DNA of 64,000 nt from Microbacterium sp. Root553 (GCF_001426995.1 NZ_LMFY01000001.1:1202713-1266712), one strand, 5' to 3'. Shown: positions 28,695-37,790, counted from the first letter of the stretch. The notes: generated by a model not told the origin, from the sequence alone. Program-made: numbers and translations.

Positions 28695-29531
28695 ATGAGC
28701 AACTTCGTGAGCGCCGAGCAGCTGAGCGCACTGCAGTCCTCGGGGGCACCCGTCCGGGTGATCGATGTGCGCTGGCGCCTCGACCGACCGGACGGTCACG
28801 CGGAGTACCTCGGCGGACACATCCCCGGGGCGGTCTACGTGCCGCTCGCCACCGAGCTCGCCACGCACGGGGAGGCGTCGGAGGGACGGCATCCGCTTCC
28901 CTCCACGCTGACCCTGCAGGATGCCGCGCGCCGCTGGGGCGTGCGCCGGGGCGACCTCGTGATCGCATACGACGACGCGAAAGGCCTGAGCGCTTCCCGC
29001 GCCTGGTGGCTGCTGCGTCAGGCGGGTGTCGAGGTCCGAGTGCTCGACGGCGGCCTCCGTGCGTGGATCGCGGCCGGCCTTCCCCTCGCGACGGACGACG
29101 TACGGGTCGACGCCGGAGACGTGGTGCTGGCCGAGATCGGGGGCGATGCGATCTCGATCGACGAGGCCGAGGCTTTTCCCGAGGACGGCATCCTGCTCGA
29201 CGTGCGTGCCCCCGAGAGGTATCGCGGGGAGCACGAGCCGCTCGACCCGGTCGCCGGCCACATCCCGGGTGCGGTGAACCTGCCGATGGCGGCGCACCTG
29301 GATCCCGAGGGACGGATCCTCGACATGCACACGCTGCAGGCCACCTTCGCGAAGGTCGGGGTGACCGAGGGCACGCCGGTGGCGGCGTACTGCGGATCGG
29401 GGATCACCGCCGCGCACACCGCGCTGGTGCTCGACGAGGTCGGCATCGCGGCGAAGGTGTTCCCCGGCTCCTGGAGCCAGTGGTCGAACACGCCGGGCCG
29501 CCCGGTCGCGACCGGCGACCGGCCCGCCTGA
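28695..29531 (+). CDS. Sulfurtransferase (tandem rhodanese)
   Basis: A 278-residue protein of two rhodanese domains. The second carries the active-site loop CGSGITA with Cys233, as in thiosulfate or 3-mercaptopyruvate sulfurtransferases of this length; the first (to about residue 125) is the inactive structural repeat with DVRWRLDRPDG. It transfers sulfane sulfur, for instance to cyanide or thiols. TACCCT ends six bases before the ATG, indicating leaderless expression, divergent from the EamA gene. Confidence 0.92.
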   Translation: MSNFVSAEQLSALQSSGAPVRVIDVRWRLDRPDGHAEYLGGHIPGAVYVPLATELATHGEASEGRHPLPSTLTLQDAARRWGVRRGDLVIAYDDAKGLSASRAWWLLRQAGVEVRVLDGGLRAWIAAGLPLATDDVRVDAGDVVLAEIGGDAISIDEAEAFPEDGILLDVRAPERYRGEHEPLDPVAGHIPGAVNLPMAAHLDPEGRILDMHTLQATFAKVGVTEGTPVAAYCGSGITAAHTALVLDEVGIAAKVFPGSWSQWSNTPGRPVATGDRPA

Positions 29532-29555
29532 GGCGGCGGCATCACGCGGGCAGTC

Positions 29556-29615
29556 GCGTAGTCGGGCGTCGCGTAGTCGAGAGTTGCGTAGTCGAGAGTT
29601 GCGTAGTCGGGGTGT
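29556..29615. repeat. Four 15-base repeats GCGTAGTCG
   Basis: GCGTAGTCG recurs at 29556, 29571, 29586 and 29601 with period 15; the middle two units are identical (ending AGAGTT). The array sits in the convergent gap between the rhodanese and the following HTH gene. TAG triplets recur in each unit. Confidence 0.85.
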
Positions 29616-29640
29616 CGACCGCGCTCAGGCCCGGCTGCCG

Positions 29641-30552
29641 TCAGCGACCGTCGGCGTAGCTCCAGCTGACGCCGAGCGCCCCCGGACCGAACGCGCGGCG
29701 CACCTGGTGCACAGACCCGCGACCTTCGAGCGACAGCTCGGTCGTCGTCACCCCGGTGGGAGTCTCGACGCGCTCTTCGATGCGGTCGGGCAGGGCATCG
29801 GGGTGGAATCGCGTCCAGACGAGCAGTTCCCGGCACTGACGCGCCATGGCATGCCCCGTCTCGCGCTGCGGCGGATAGCCTGCGGGGTACTCGACCGACC
29901 ATTCGACCATCGCGGTCGCCGGCGCGGTCAGCGGCGCGTCGAACTCGAACAGCACGCCGTGCACCTCGCCGTTCGGGTGCGAGTAGTGCGCCGAGATGCG
30001 TCCTCCCGACACCGCTCTGATGATCGGGGCAGGCGTGCTGATGCCGGGACTGATCTCGAGGAACGGCGTGGATGTGACGGTGCCGACCGTCGCCTGCAGG
30101 ATGCTGCGGGTGATCGAGTACGCGACGTTGCCCGCCGCGTCGACGTCCGTCACGGAATGCGTGGTGAGCTCGCGGGTCGTGTCGGGGTATTCCGCGCCGA
30201 GGGCGGCGTACGCGTCCTTCACGGCCTGTTCGAGTTCCTCCTCGTCGAGGGGGAACTGACTGGGTCCGAGCGGGCCGGTGCGGTTGGTCGAGCCCAGCAG
30301 GCCGGTGAGCGATCCCGGGGCGAGATGCAGGAGCTGCTCGATGTCGCCCAGCGCCGCCATCGATTGCGCGCCCTCGGGGCGACGCGCCCCCGACCGCCAG
30401 TAGCTGAGCGTCGCCATCGACACACTGTTGCCCCGGGCGCGCAGCAGCTCGTGCAGCTTCGCCAAAGTCAATCCACGCGCATTGATCGCATCACGGAGCG
30501 AGCCTGCGAAGGCATCGGCGTACCGGCGGATCCCCGTTTCCAAACCCATCAC
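29641..30552 (-). CDS. HTH protein with uncharacterised C-terminal domain
   Basis: A 303-residue protein. Residues about 10-75 look like a Cro/C1-type helix-turn-helix (GLTLAKLHELLRARGNSVSMATLSYWRSG). The remaining 220 residues are beta-rich, with YSITRSILQATVGTVTS and VEWSVEYPAGYPPQRETGH, and match no family I can name. It could be a one-component regulator whose C-terminal domain binds a ligand. GGAGGGGG upstream fits either GTG at 30552 or ATG at 30549. Neighbours give no clue to its target. Confidence 0.7.
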   Translation of the reverse strand: MMGLETGIRRYADAFAGSLRDAINARGLTLAKLHELLRARGNSVSMATLSYWRSGARRPEGAQSMAALGDIEQLLHLAPGSLTGLLGSTNRTGPLGPSQFPLDEEELEQAVKDAYAALGAEYPDTTRELTTHSVTDVDAAGNVAYSITRSILQATVGTVTSTPFLEISPGISTPAPIIRAVSGGRISAHYSHPNGEVHGVLFEFDAPLTAPATAMVEWSVEYPAGYPPQRETGHAMARQCRELLVWTRFHPDALPDRIEERVETPTGVTTTELSLEGRGSVHQVRRAFGPGALGVSWSYADGR

Positions 30553-30857
30553 AGCACCCCCTCCGGTATGTGAAGAATCGAGCTCTAAAGTGAGCTTACG
30601 ACCACACCAGCATCGCGTAGGGGTACGAGGTGCTATTTCTGGGGTCTTTGGTGCGGACAGTCGTGGGTAGGGTGCCCGAACTCACGACGAATCCGAGCCT
30701 CGACGCAGTGTCGCCCCCGTCGCTGCGTTCTGTCGCGGGGTCCGATGATCGATCTGGGGAGATCCATCGGGCCCCGCGAACACCTCTCCTCCGGGTCCGA
30801 CCCACTCCGCACCCCCGCGTAGACTGGGGGGAACACCTCGGAGGACCCTGCATCGTC

Positions 30858-31508
30858 ATGTCTGCCCCTGCCCGCGCGTTCACCGTGCGTCACGTCCAGT
30901 TGCTGCGCGCGCTCTTCGCCGCGGCCGCCGCGGTGATGATCACGTTCTCTCCTGACCACTCCGCGGCCGTCGGGCTCTCGGTGTTCAGCGGCTTCGTGCT
31001 GACGACAGGTCTCGTGATGCTGCTCGCCGCATGGCTCGTGTACCCGGCAGGGCAGCGCTGGCCCGCCATCGTCTGGGCGCTGCTCGGCTTCGTCGCCGGA
31101 ATGACGGCGGGGGTGCCGGCCTGGCGCACCGAAGACGTCTTCTTCGTCGTCGTGATCGCCTGGGCCGCGGCCACCGGCATCCTCGAGCTCGTCGTGGGCC
31201 TGCGCGGTCGACGGACGGGCGACGTCGCGGCGCGCGACTCCCTCACCCTCGGTGCGTTCGGACTGCTGCTCGCCGTGCTGCTGCTCGCGATCCCCGCGGG
31301 CTTCGTGCAGCCCTACGCGATCGAGGGGGCCGGCGAGTTCGAACTCACCGGCATCATCCTCGGCGTCGGCATGTTCGGCGGATATGCGGCGATCGTCGCG
31401 GTCTTCCTCGCCATCGCGGGGCTCAGCCCGAAGGGCGACGACGCGGTCGCCGATCCGCAGACGATCGAGAACGACCCCGCCCCCACCGGGCACGGAGGAG
31501 AGCGATGA
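30858..31508 (+). CDS. Membrane protein, probably paired with next gene
   Basis: A 216-residue protein with about six predicted helices and a polar C-terminal tail. It resembles short integral membrane proteins of the HdeD/DUF308 kind in general layout, but I cannot assign it with confidence. GGAGG lies 11 bases before the ATG, and TAGACT around 30824-30829 may be its -10 box. The stop overlaps the start of the next gene by four bases (ATGA), so the two are made together. Confidence 0.7.
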   Translation: MSAPARAFTVRHVQLLRALFAAAAAVMITFSPDHSAAVGLSVFSGFVLTTGLVMLLAAWLVYPAGQRWPAIVWALLGFVAGMTAGVPAWRTEDVFFVVVIAWAAATGILELVVGLRGRRTGDVAARDSLTLGAFGLLLAVLLLAIPAGFVQPYAIEGAGEFELTGIILGVGMFGGYAAIVAVFLAIAGLSPKGDDAVADPQTIENDPAPTGHGGER

Positions 31509-31858
31509 GCGACGAGAAGCCCACGCGGCGCGACATTCTGCGCCCGCTGCACCTGCTGGGGATCGCGCTCGCCTGCGGTGTGTTCGCGGCGGTCGTGACG
31601 CTCGTGTCGACCGGCGCCTTCACGGCGCGGGTGAACAGCGCCATCGCGAACGGCACCTACGACGGCCTGACTCCGATCGCCCTCGGGCTCGTGGTCGGCG
31701 GCGGGGCGTTCATCGTGACGCTGCTGTTCCTCGCGATGCTGATCCTCGTCGTCGATCCGGCTGAGGTCACCAAGACCGTCGACCGTCCGGTGCTCTACGA
31801 CGCCGAGACCCCCGACGAGCCCGACGCCGACAAGCCCGGTCGCGCTGACTCCGCCTGA
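31505..31858 (+). CDS. Small two-helix membrane protein
   Basis: A 117-residue protein with two strong hydrophobic segments (about residues 15-40 and 57-82) and an acidic Pro/Asp/Glu-rich tail. It starts inside the stop of the preceding membrane-protein gene. The function is unknown; coupling suggests that the two proteins act as a complex in the membrane. Confidence 0.75.
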   Translation: MSDEKPTRRDILRPLHLLGIALACGVFAAVVTLVSTGAFTARVNSAIANGTYDGLTPIALGLVVGGGAFIVTLLFLAMLILVVDPAEVTKTVDRPVLYDAETPDEPDADKPGRADSA

Positions 31859-31884
31859 TCCGCTCTGCCCCTTTCTGACTCGCT

Positions 31885-31980
31885 GCGGTGCGGGGTCACT
31901 TTCGCACCTGATTCCGCAGTTTCTGACGCGTTATCGACCCCACAGGGAGCGTGCGCTGCACTATTGACCCCGCAGGGAGC
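31885..31980. repeat. Second TGCGGGGTC-family cluster
   Basis: One forward copy (GGTGCGGGGTCACTTTCGCA) is followed by two inverted copies (GACGCGTTATCGACCCCACA and GCACTATTGACCCCGCA), the latter two each ending AGGGAGCG. The cluster lies between the small membrane protein and the MFS gene, and may act as terminator. Confidence 0.7.
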
Positions 31981-32026
31981 GGGATCTCCGGCATCGATCC
32001 GGAATAGTCGCGGGGCGCCGCCGCTT

Positions 32027-33484
32027 GTGCCTGTAGTGACTGCCTCGATCGATCGCGCCTCCGTCGGACTCCGCTCGACGCGTGGCCCGGTGCTCGGTGC
32101 GCTCATGCTCGCCACCGGACTCATCGCGATCGACGCGACGATCCTCGCGACGGCGGTGCCCAGCATCGTCCGCGATCTCGGCAGCTACCAGCAGTTCCCG
32201 TGGCTCTTCTCGGTGTATCTCCTCGCGCAGGCGGTCAGCGTGCCGATCTACTCGCGCTTCGCGGACACCGTGGGACGCAAGCCGATCATCCTGCTCGGCA
32301 TCGGACTCTTCCTGCTCGGCTCGGTGCTGTCGGGGTTCGCCTGGAGCATGACCGCACTGATCGTCTTCCGGATCATCCAGGGCCTCGGTGCCGGGGCCGT
32401 CGCGCCGATGTCGATGACGATCGTCGGCGACATCTACACGGTCGCCGAGCGGGCCAAGGTGCAGGGCTACATCGCCTCGGTCTGGGCGATCTCCTCGGTG
32501 GTCGGCCCCGCGCTCGGCGGGATCTTCGCCCAGCTCGACGCGTGGCGGTGGATCTTCTGGGTCAACATCCCGCTGTGCCTGATCGCGGGGTGGATGCTGC
32601 TGCGCAGGTACCACGAAGAGAAGCAGCCGCAGCGGCACCGCATCGACTACGCCGGAGCCGTGCTGCTCACCATCGGACTCACCGGCCTGATCCTCGGGAT
32701 GCTCGAGGGCGGCAACGCCTGGGCCTGGATCTCCGTGCCCAGCGCGATCTGCTTCGGACTCGGAGTGATGGCGCTGGTCGCGTTCGGGGTCGTCGAACGG
32801 CGGGCCGCAGAGCCGATCGTCGACCTGCGGCTGGCTGCTCGTCCGCTCATCCTCACGACCACGATCGTGTCGCTCGGCGTCGGTGCGCTCATGACGGGCG
32901 TCACGAGCTTCGCACCCGCCTATCTCGAAGGGTCGACCGGCATCGCCCCGCTGCTGTCGGGGCTCGCGGTGGCGGCGCTGACCCTCGGGTGGCCGCTGGC
33001 TGCGGCGAACTCCGGACGCCTGTATCTGCGCATCGGGTTCCGCCGCACCGCGCTCACGGGCATGTCGATCACAGCCGTCGCGGCGATCGCTCTCGCGGTG
33101 GTGTCGCCCTGGCCGAACCCGTTCTCGATCGCAGCCGTCGCGTTCGTGCTCGGGTTCGGTCTGGGGTGGACCGCGGCACCCACGCTCATCGCCGCCCAGG
33201 CCTCGGTCGGCTGGGGAGAGCGCGGAGCCGTCACCGGCATGAACGCCTTCGCCCGATCGGCAGGAAGCGCGCTCGGGGTGGCCGTGTTCGGCGCGATCTC
33301 GAACTCGGTCATCGCCCGGGGCGCCGGCCCCGAGCATCCGGCGACCATCATCTCGGCATCCGTCTGGGTGTTCATCGCCGCCGCGATCGTGGCGGTCTTG
33401 ACGTTGGTCGCCGCGGCGTTCATGCCGCGCGACTCCGCCGGGGCGCATTCCGGCGAGCCGCGCCCCGGCGAGCCGCGCTCGTAA
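32027..33484 (+). CDS. MFS multidrug efflux transporter (EmrB/QacA-like)
   Basis: A 485-residue, 14-helix MFS pump of the DHA2 family. Motif A-like GRFADTVGRKPI-type sequence (SRFADTVGRKPI), motif C-like GWAISSVVGPALGG-type sequence (VWAISSVVGPALGG), and helix-1 DATILATAVPSI are typical. The start is uncertain: GTG at 32027 has GGGGCG ten bases upstream, GTG at 32036 is equally possible, and an ATG at 31964 lies within the repeat cluster and is unlikely. The tail ends in a duplicated GEPRPGEPRS. It would expel lipophilic cations or drugs. Confidence 0.88.
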   Translation: MPVVTASIDRASVGLRSTRGPVLGALMLATGLIAIDATILATAVPSIVRDLGSYQQFPWLFSVYLLAQAVSVPIYSRFADTVGRKPIILLGIGLFLLGSVLSGFAWSMTALIVFRIIQGLGAGAVAPMSMTIVGDIYTVAERAKVQGYIASVWAISSVVGPALGGIFAQLDAWRWIFWVNIPLCLIAGWMLLRRYHEEKQPQRHRIDYAGAVLLTIGLTGLILGMLEGGNAWAWISVPSAICFGLGVMALVAFGVVERRAAEPIVDLRLAARPLILTTTIVSLGVGALMTGVTSFAPAYLEGSTGIAPLLSGLAVAALTLGWPLAAANSGRLYLRIGFRRTALTGMSITAVAAIALAVVSPWPNPFSIAAVAFVLGFGLGWTAAPTLIAAQASVGWGERGAVTGMNAFARSAGSALGVAVFGAISNSVIARGAGPEHPATIISASVWVFIAAAIVAVLTLVAAAFMPRDSAGAHSGEPRPGEPRS

Positions 33485-33532
33485 CCGTTAGCGACCGCAT
33501 CCGCGGCGTCGTCGATCAGGTGCGGGCTTTCC

Positions 33533-34030
33533 CGGTGCGGGGTCACTTGTGCATCCCTGATCGGTGCGGGGTCACTTGTGCATGCCTGATCGGTGCGGGG
33601 TCACTTGTGCATGCCTGATCGGTGCGGGGTCACTTGTGCATCCGATTCGGCCCGTTGCGGAGCGTAATTGACCCCGCACAGATCGCGCGGTGCGTTATTG
33701 ACCCCGCCTGGTGCGGTCGGATGCGACACGCTCACGCCCGTCAGGATCGGTGCGGGGTCACTTGTGCATCCGATTCGGCCCGTTGCGGAGCGTAATTGAC
33801 CCCGCACAGATCGTGCGGTGCGTTATTGACCCCGCCTGGTGCGGTCGGATGCGACCCGCTCACGTCCCGTCAGGATCGGTGCGGGGTCACTTGTGCATCC
33901 CTGATCGGTGCGGGGTCACTTGTGCATCCGATTTGGCCTGTTGCGGTGCGTTATCGACCCCGCACAGATCGCGCGGTGCGCAATTGACCCCGCACAGATC
34001 GCGCGGTGCGTAACTGATCCCGCACAGAGC
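33533..34030. repeat. Large TGCGGGGTC-family repeat array
   Basis: Four 29-base units begin at 33533, 33562, 33591 and 33620 (CGGTGCGGGGTCACTTGTGC). The last opens a composite unit of 128-129 bases that occurs twice (33620-33747 and 33748-33876) with only a few substitutions, and partial copies continue to 34030. Inverted members read TTATTGACCCCGCA or AATTGACCCCGCA. The array fills the convergent gap between the MFS gene and purB. No spacers of CRISPR type exist. Confidence 0.9.
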
Positions 34031-34100
34031 GCGCGACGCGCTGTCGCCCGCGCGGAAGGCGCGGAGGGATGCGCTGATCCACCCGCACCGAGCGCGCAGA

Positions 34101-35483
34101 CTACGTGGCGAGCTGCTCGGCGATCCCCGTGTAGGTCGCGGGGGTGAGCGCGAGCAGACGCTGCTTCGCGGCATCCCCGATCTCGAGCTTCTCGACGAAC
34201 TCCGCGAGATCCGCCGCACCGACGCGGTGGCCGCGGGTCAGCTCCTTGAGCAGGGCGTAGGGGTCGGTGATCGACGAGCGACCGGCGACGACCTCGGCGC
34301 GGATGACGGTCTGGATCGCCTCGGCGAGGACCTCCCAGTTCACGTCGAGGTCGGCGAGCAGGACATCGCGCGACAGCGAGATCGCGTTCAGGCCCCGGCG
34401 CAGGTTGTCGATCGCGAGCAGCGAGTGCCCGAAGGCCACACCGATGTTGCGCTGGGTGGTCGAGTCCGTGAGGTCGCGCTGCAGGCGGCTGGTCACCAGC
34501 GTCTGCCCGAGGGACGCGAGCAGGGCGCCCGAGATCTCGAGGTTCGCCTCGGCGTTCTCGAAGCGGATCGGGTTGATCTTGTGCGGCATGGTCGACGATC
34601 CGGTCGCGCCGGCGACGGGGATCTGCGCGAAGTAGCCGAGCGAGATGTACGTCCAGATGTCGGTCGCGAGGTTGTGCAGGATGCCGCCGGCATGACGGAT
34701 CCGGTCGTACAGCTCGACCTGCCAGTCGTGGGATTCGATCTGCGTGGTGAGCAGGTTGAAGCCGAGCCCGAGGCCCTCGATGTACTCGCGGGAGATCGTG
34801 GGCCAATCCGCGTCGGGGTCGGCCGACAGGTGGGCGGACCAGGTGCCCGTCGCCCCCGAGAACTTGGCGAGGTAGTCGGATGCCGCGATCTGCGCGCGCA
34901 CGCGCTCGAGGCGCCACGCGAAGACGGCGATCTCCTTGCCCATCGTCGACGGCGTGGCCGGCTGCCCGTGCGTGCGGGACAGCATCGGGGCGTCGGCGTG
35001 CTCGGCCGCCAGCTCGCGCAGCTTCGCGATCACGACGTCGAGGCCGGGCAGCCAGACCTCCTCGACCGCGCGCTTGACGGTCAGGGCGTACGAGGCGGAG
35101 TTGATGTCCTCGCTGGTGCAGGCGAAGTGCGTGAGCTCGGCGATCCGGTCGAGTCCGAGTGTGCTCAGGCGGTCGCGCACGAGGTACTCGATGGCCTTCA
35201 CATCGTGCTGCGTGACGGCCTCCTTCTCCGCGAGCCAGTCGATCTCGGCCTGGCCGAAGTCGCGGTACAGGGCGCGCAGGCGCTCCTTGTCGGTATCGGA
35301 CAGCGGGCTCGTCTCGAACAGCGAGCGGTCGGTGAGAGCGATCAGCCACTCGACCTCGACCTCGACCCTGGCGCGGTTCAGGCCCGCCTCCGAGAGGAAG
35401 TCGGCGAGTCCGGTGACGGCGCCGCGATAGCGACCGTCGAGGGGGCTCAGGGGCTGGGGCGGGAGCGAAGGCTGGAAAGTCAG
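34101..35483 (-). CDS. purB: Adenylosuccinate lyase
   Basis: A 460-residue lyase that makes fumarate and AMP (or AICAR) in purine synthesis. The fumarase-superfamily signature GSSTMPHKINP, the catalytic-histidine region LSRTHGQPATPSTMGKE, and TSEDINSASYAL are present. The N-terminal PLSPLDGRYRG block, needed for a complete enzyme, lies upstream of the first ATG/GTG of the frame. The only candidate start is CTG at 35483, six bases after AGGAGG and overlapping the phosphatase stop as CTGA. This implies a non-standard start codon. Confidence 0.93.
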   Translation of the reverse strand: MTFQPSLPPQPLSPLDGRYRGAVTGLADFLSEAGLNRARVEVEVEWLIALTDRSLFETSPLSDTDKERLRALYRDFGQAEIDWLAEKEAVTQHDVKAIEYLVRDRLSTLGLDRIAELTHFACTSEDINSASYALTVKRAVEEVWLPGLDVVIAKLRELAAEHADAPMLSRTHGQPATPSTMGKEIAVFAWRLERVRAQIAASDYLAKFSGATGTWSAHLSADPDADWPTISREYIEGLGLGFNLLTTQIESHDWQVELYDRIRHAGGILHNLATDIWTYISLGYFAQIPVAGATGSSTMPHKINPIRFENAEANLEISGALLASLGQTLVTSRLQRDLTDSTTQRNIGVAFGHSLLAIDNLRRGLNAISLSRDVLLADLDVNWEVLAEAIQTVIRAEVVAGRSSITDPYALLKELTRGHRVGAADLAEFVEKLEIGDAAKQRLLALTPATYTGIAEQLAT

Positions 35484-36019
35484 GGGAGTCCTCCTGATAG
35501 GGCCCCTGGCGAGGGGGGCGTGCGGGGCCGACGGATGGCCGGCTCGAGCTGGCGGAACAGGCCGCGGGTCGCCGTCTCAATCATACCGAGCACGGAATCG
35601 AACATCTCGGGGCCCGCGTAGTACGGATCGGGCACGTCATGGGTGACGGCGCCGGGGTCGAAGCCGAGCAGCAGCGTGACCTTGCCCTCTTCGTCTTCGT
35701 CCCGCGCCCATTCGCGCAGGTTCCGTTCGTGGGTGCGGTCGAGCGCGACCACCAGATCGTTGTCCGCGAACGAGGCGAAGGTGAACTGCTTCGCCCGATG
35801 CTGCGAGCCGTCGTACCCCCGTCGGGCGAGGGCGTCGAGCGTGCGGTGGTCTGCCCGCTCGCCGAGGTGCCAGTCTCCCGTACCCGCGCTGCGCGAGATG
35901 ATCCGCGAGCCGAGGCCCTGGCGTTCCGCGAGATCGCGGAAGACCACCTCGGCCATCGGAGAGCGGCAGATGTTCCCCGTGCACACGAAGATCACGCGGA
36001 AGGGATCCGGGGATGTCAC
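35480..36019 (-). CDS. Low-molecular-weight protein tyrosine phosphatase
   Basis: A 179-residue phosphatase with the P-loop CTGNICRS (Cys13, Arg19) and the acid in DVPDPYYAG. Such enzymes act on phosphotyrosine proteins, including regulators of capsule and stress. The GTG start at 36019 gives the family length plus a Pro-rich C-terminal extension of about 20 residues. The stop overlaps the putative CTG start of purB, so the two are translationally coupled. Confidence 0.92.
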   Translation of the reverse strand: MTSPDPFRVIFVCTGNICRSPMAEVVFRDLAERQGLGSRIISRSAGTGDWHLGERADHRTLDALARRGYDGSQHRAKQFTFASFADNDLVVALDRTHERNLREWARDEDEEGKVTLLLGFDPGAVTHDVPDPYYAGPEMFDSVLGMIETATRGLFRQLEPAIRRPRTPPSPGALSGGLP

Positions 36020-36185
36020 CGTCCTATTCTGCCGCTCGTCGTCGATCCGCGCGACGCCCGCGTGCCACTCCGGCGGTCTCGACGCCCTCTGCACCGTTCT
36101 CGTTCGCCGCCCGACTGCTCACCGCGGCCGGGAAATCGGGGATTCCGCGGCCTGCGGGCACCCCCGGATCGCGGATGCTGGCCGC

Positions 36186-36452
36186 ATGCATTCCTCCTAC
36201 GCACTCGCACCGACGAGCTCGGCAGATGCCGCATGGGCCAAGGCGCGGGCCGCCCGCGAGATCCGCGCCGTGATCGACGCGCTCGACGACGCCGCGGCGG
36301 CCCTGCGCGGTCTCGCCGTCGACACCCGATGGCACTCCGGCGGGGTGACGGCGTTGCGCGAGACGCTGGCCGACATCGCCCGGCGCGTGGGCGCAGAGGC
36401 GGCGGGCGCCCGCGATCGCGAGGCCGAGGTCGCCCGGATCGATGCGGCATGA
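36186..36452 (+). CDS. Small WXG100-like helical protein
   Basis: An 88-residue, almost wholly helical protein. Trp49-His-Ser-Gly (TRWHSGGVTALRETL) sits in the middle between two amphipathic helices, as the WxG turn does in WXG100/ESAT-6-like proteins, but the exact WxG is absent. It is coupled (ATGA) to the hydrolase that follows. It could be a partner or chaperone of that protein; no type VII secretion ATPase lies nearby. Confidence 0.6.
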   Translation: MHSSYALAPTSSADAAWAKARAAREIRAVIDALDDAAAALRGLAVDTRWHSGGVTALRETLADIARRVGAEAAGARDREAEVARIDAA

Positions 36453-37726
36453 GCGGGCTGACGATCGATCACGGCGGGGTGATCTCCGTCGATCCCGAGG
36501 TGCTGCGCGAGGCCGCTGGTCGCCTCGACCGGGTCGCCTCGCGCATCGACGCTGCGCGGGTCGCGCTCGACAGTGCGCAGCGGATCATCGTCGACACACC
36601 GGGGTTCAGCGCGTACGTCGACACGATCGCGCTGTGGGGCGCCGTCCAGCACGTGTCGTCGCTGACAGAGGAATGCCGCGAGGTCGTGTCGAGCACGCTG
36701 CTCATGGCGGATGTCTACGAGTACGTCGAGCTGCGGGCCGAGGCCGAGATGCTCGCACGGACGGATCCCGCGGCGGCCGATCGGCTGAGCCTCCGGGCCG
36801 AACGGCTCGGCGCGTCGGACGACCGCATCCGCACGATGGCCGTTCAGCTCGAGGCCGCCTGGCGCACGCGACGGTTCGACGGGCTGGTGGGCAACCCGGT
36901 GCTGCCGGCGCTGTACGGCGACGTCTTCGGACTGGCGGCGCTGGTGGGCGTGTTCTCGGGGTTCGGCAAGGTGCTGCCGGGCGAGACGCTCTCCGGTACG
37001 GCCGATCGGGTGACCGTCGCCCCCGTGAAGACCTCGTCGCCGTCGAACGGCCCCACGGGTCTGGCCGCGGCCTTCCGCCGCATGCCCACCGCCGAGGGAG
37101 CGCAGGTGGCTGTGGAGAAGTACTCCTATGCCGACGGACGCACCCGCTACGTCGCCTACCTGAAGGGCACGCAGAGCGTCGGCTGGGGCGGCCGCGAGCC
37201 CTGGGACCTCAAGTCCAACGCCGAGCTGTACACGAACAAGCGCTCCGCGTCGTATCAGGCGACCCTCGACGCCCTCGCCGCCGCGGGCGCGGAGGCCGGC
37301 GACGAGGTCGACGTCGTCGCCCACTCTCAGTCCGGCATGGTCACCGGGCATCTGTCCATGGAGAGCGAGTTCGACGTGCAGGTGCAGATCACGGCGGGGA
37401 GCCCGGTCGAACCCACGCTCGACCCCGACCAGACCCTCGTGCAGCTGCGGCACACCGACGACCCGGTGTCGGCGCTGGCCGGCGGCGGTTCGCTCGAGGG
37501 CACGGGGTCACCCGACAGCGTCATCCTCTCGCGGGAGGGGGATCCGCTGGACACGATCGAGGACATCTGGGTCGACACCCATCTGCTGCACTCCTACACC
37601 GAGACCGCGGAGATGGCGGATGCCTCGGGAGACCCGAGGGTGGAGGCCCTCGACGGCTTCTGGGACGAGCTCTCCGACGCCGAGATCATCGAACGCACCG
37701 AGTACCACGCGGAGCGGGTGCAGTGA
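36449..37726 (+). CDS. Helical-N-terminus alpha/beta hydrolase, possible secreted effector-like
   Basis: A 425-residue protein in two parts. Residues 1-180 are long amphipathic helices with no signal peptide. Residues about 230-425 read as an alpha/beta hydrolase: DVVAHSQSGMVTGH holds the putative nucleophile (Ser293 region, HSQSG in place of GxSxG), with later Asp and His candidates (RHTDDPVS, DTHLLHSY). The layout recalls WXG/LXG-type proteins carrying a C-terminal enzyme. Made together with the preceding WXG-like protein. Lipase, esterase or toxin activity is inference. Confidence 0.6.
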   Translation: MSGLTIDHGGVISVDPEVLREAAGRLDRVASRIDAARVALDSAQRIIVDTPGFSAYVDTIALWGAVQHVSSLTEECREVVSSTLLMADVYEYVELRAEAEMLARTDPAAADRLSLRAERLGASDDRIRTMAVQLEAAWRTRRFDGLVGNPVLPALYGDVFGLAALVGVFSGFGKVLPGETLSGTADRVTVAPVKTSSPSNGPTGLAAAFRRMPTAEGAQVAVEKYSYADGRTRYVAYLKGTQSVGWGGREPWDLKSNAELYTNKRSASYQATLDALAAAGAEAGDEVDVVAHSQSGMVTGHLSMESEFDVQVQITAGSPVEPTLDPDQTLVQLRHTDDPVSALAGGGSLEGTGSPDSVILSREGDPLDTIEDIWVDTHLLHSYTETAEMADASGDPRVEALDGFWDELSDAEIIERTEYHAERVQ

Positions 37727-37744
37727 CCGGCCGGTCGCGGTCGC

Positions 37745-37790
37745 CGCTCAGTCGATGTCCGTCGCTCAGTCGCTGTCCGCCGCTCAGTCG
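37745..37790. repeat. 18-base repeats over the holin-like gene stop
   Basis: CGCTCAGTCG recurs at 37745, 37763 and 37781 (period 18). The TCA inside the third copy is the stop codon of the minus-strand gene that ends at 37784. Confidence 0.8.

Noticed and set aside
33533..33648. CRISPR-like array with 29-base period
   Set aside because: The 29-base units abut each other with no unique spacers, no cas genes are nearby, and the same motif occurs in both orientations elsewhere.
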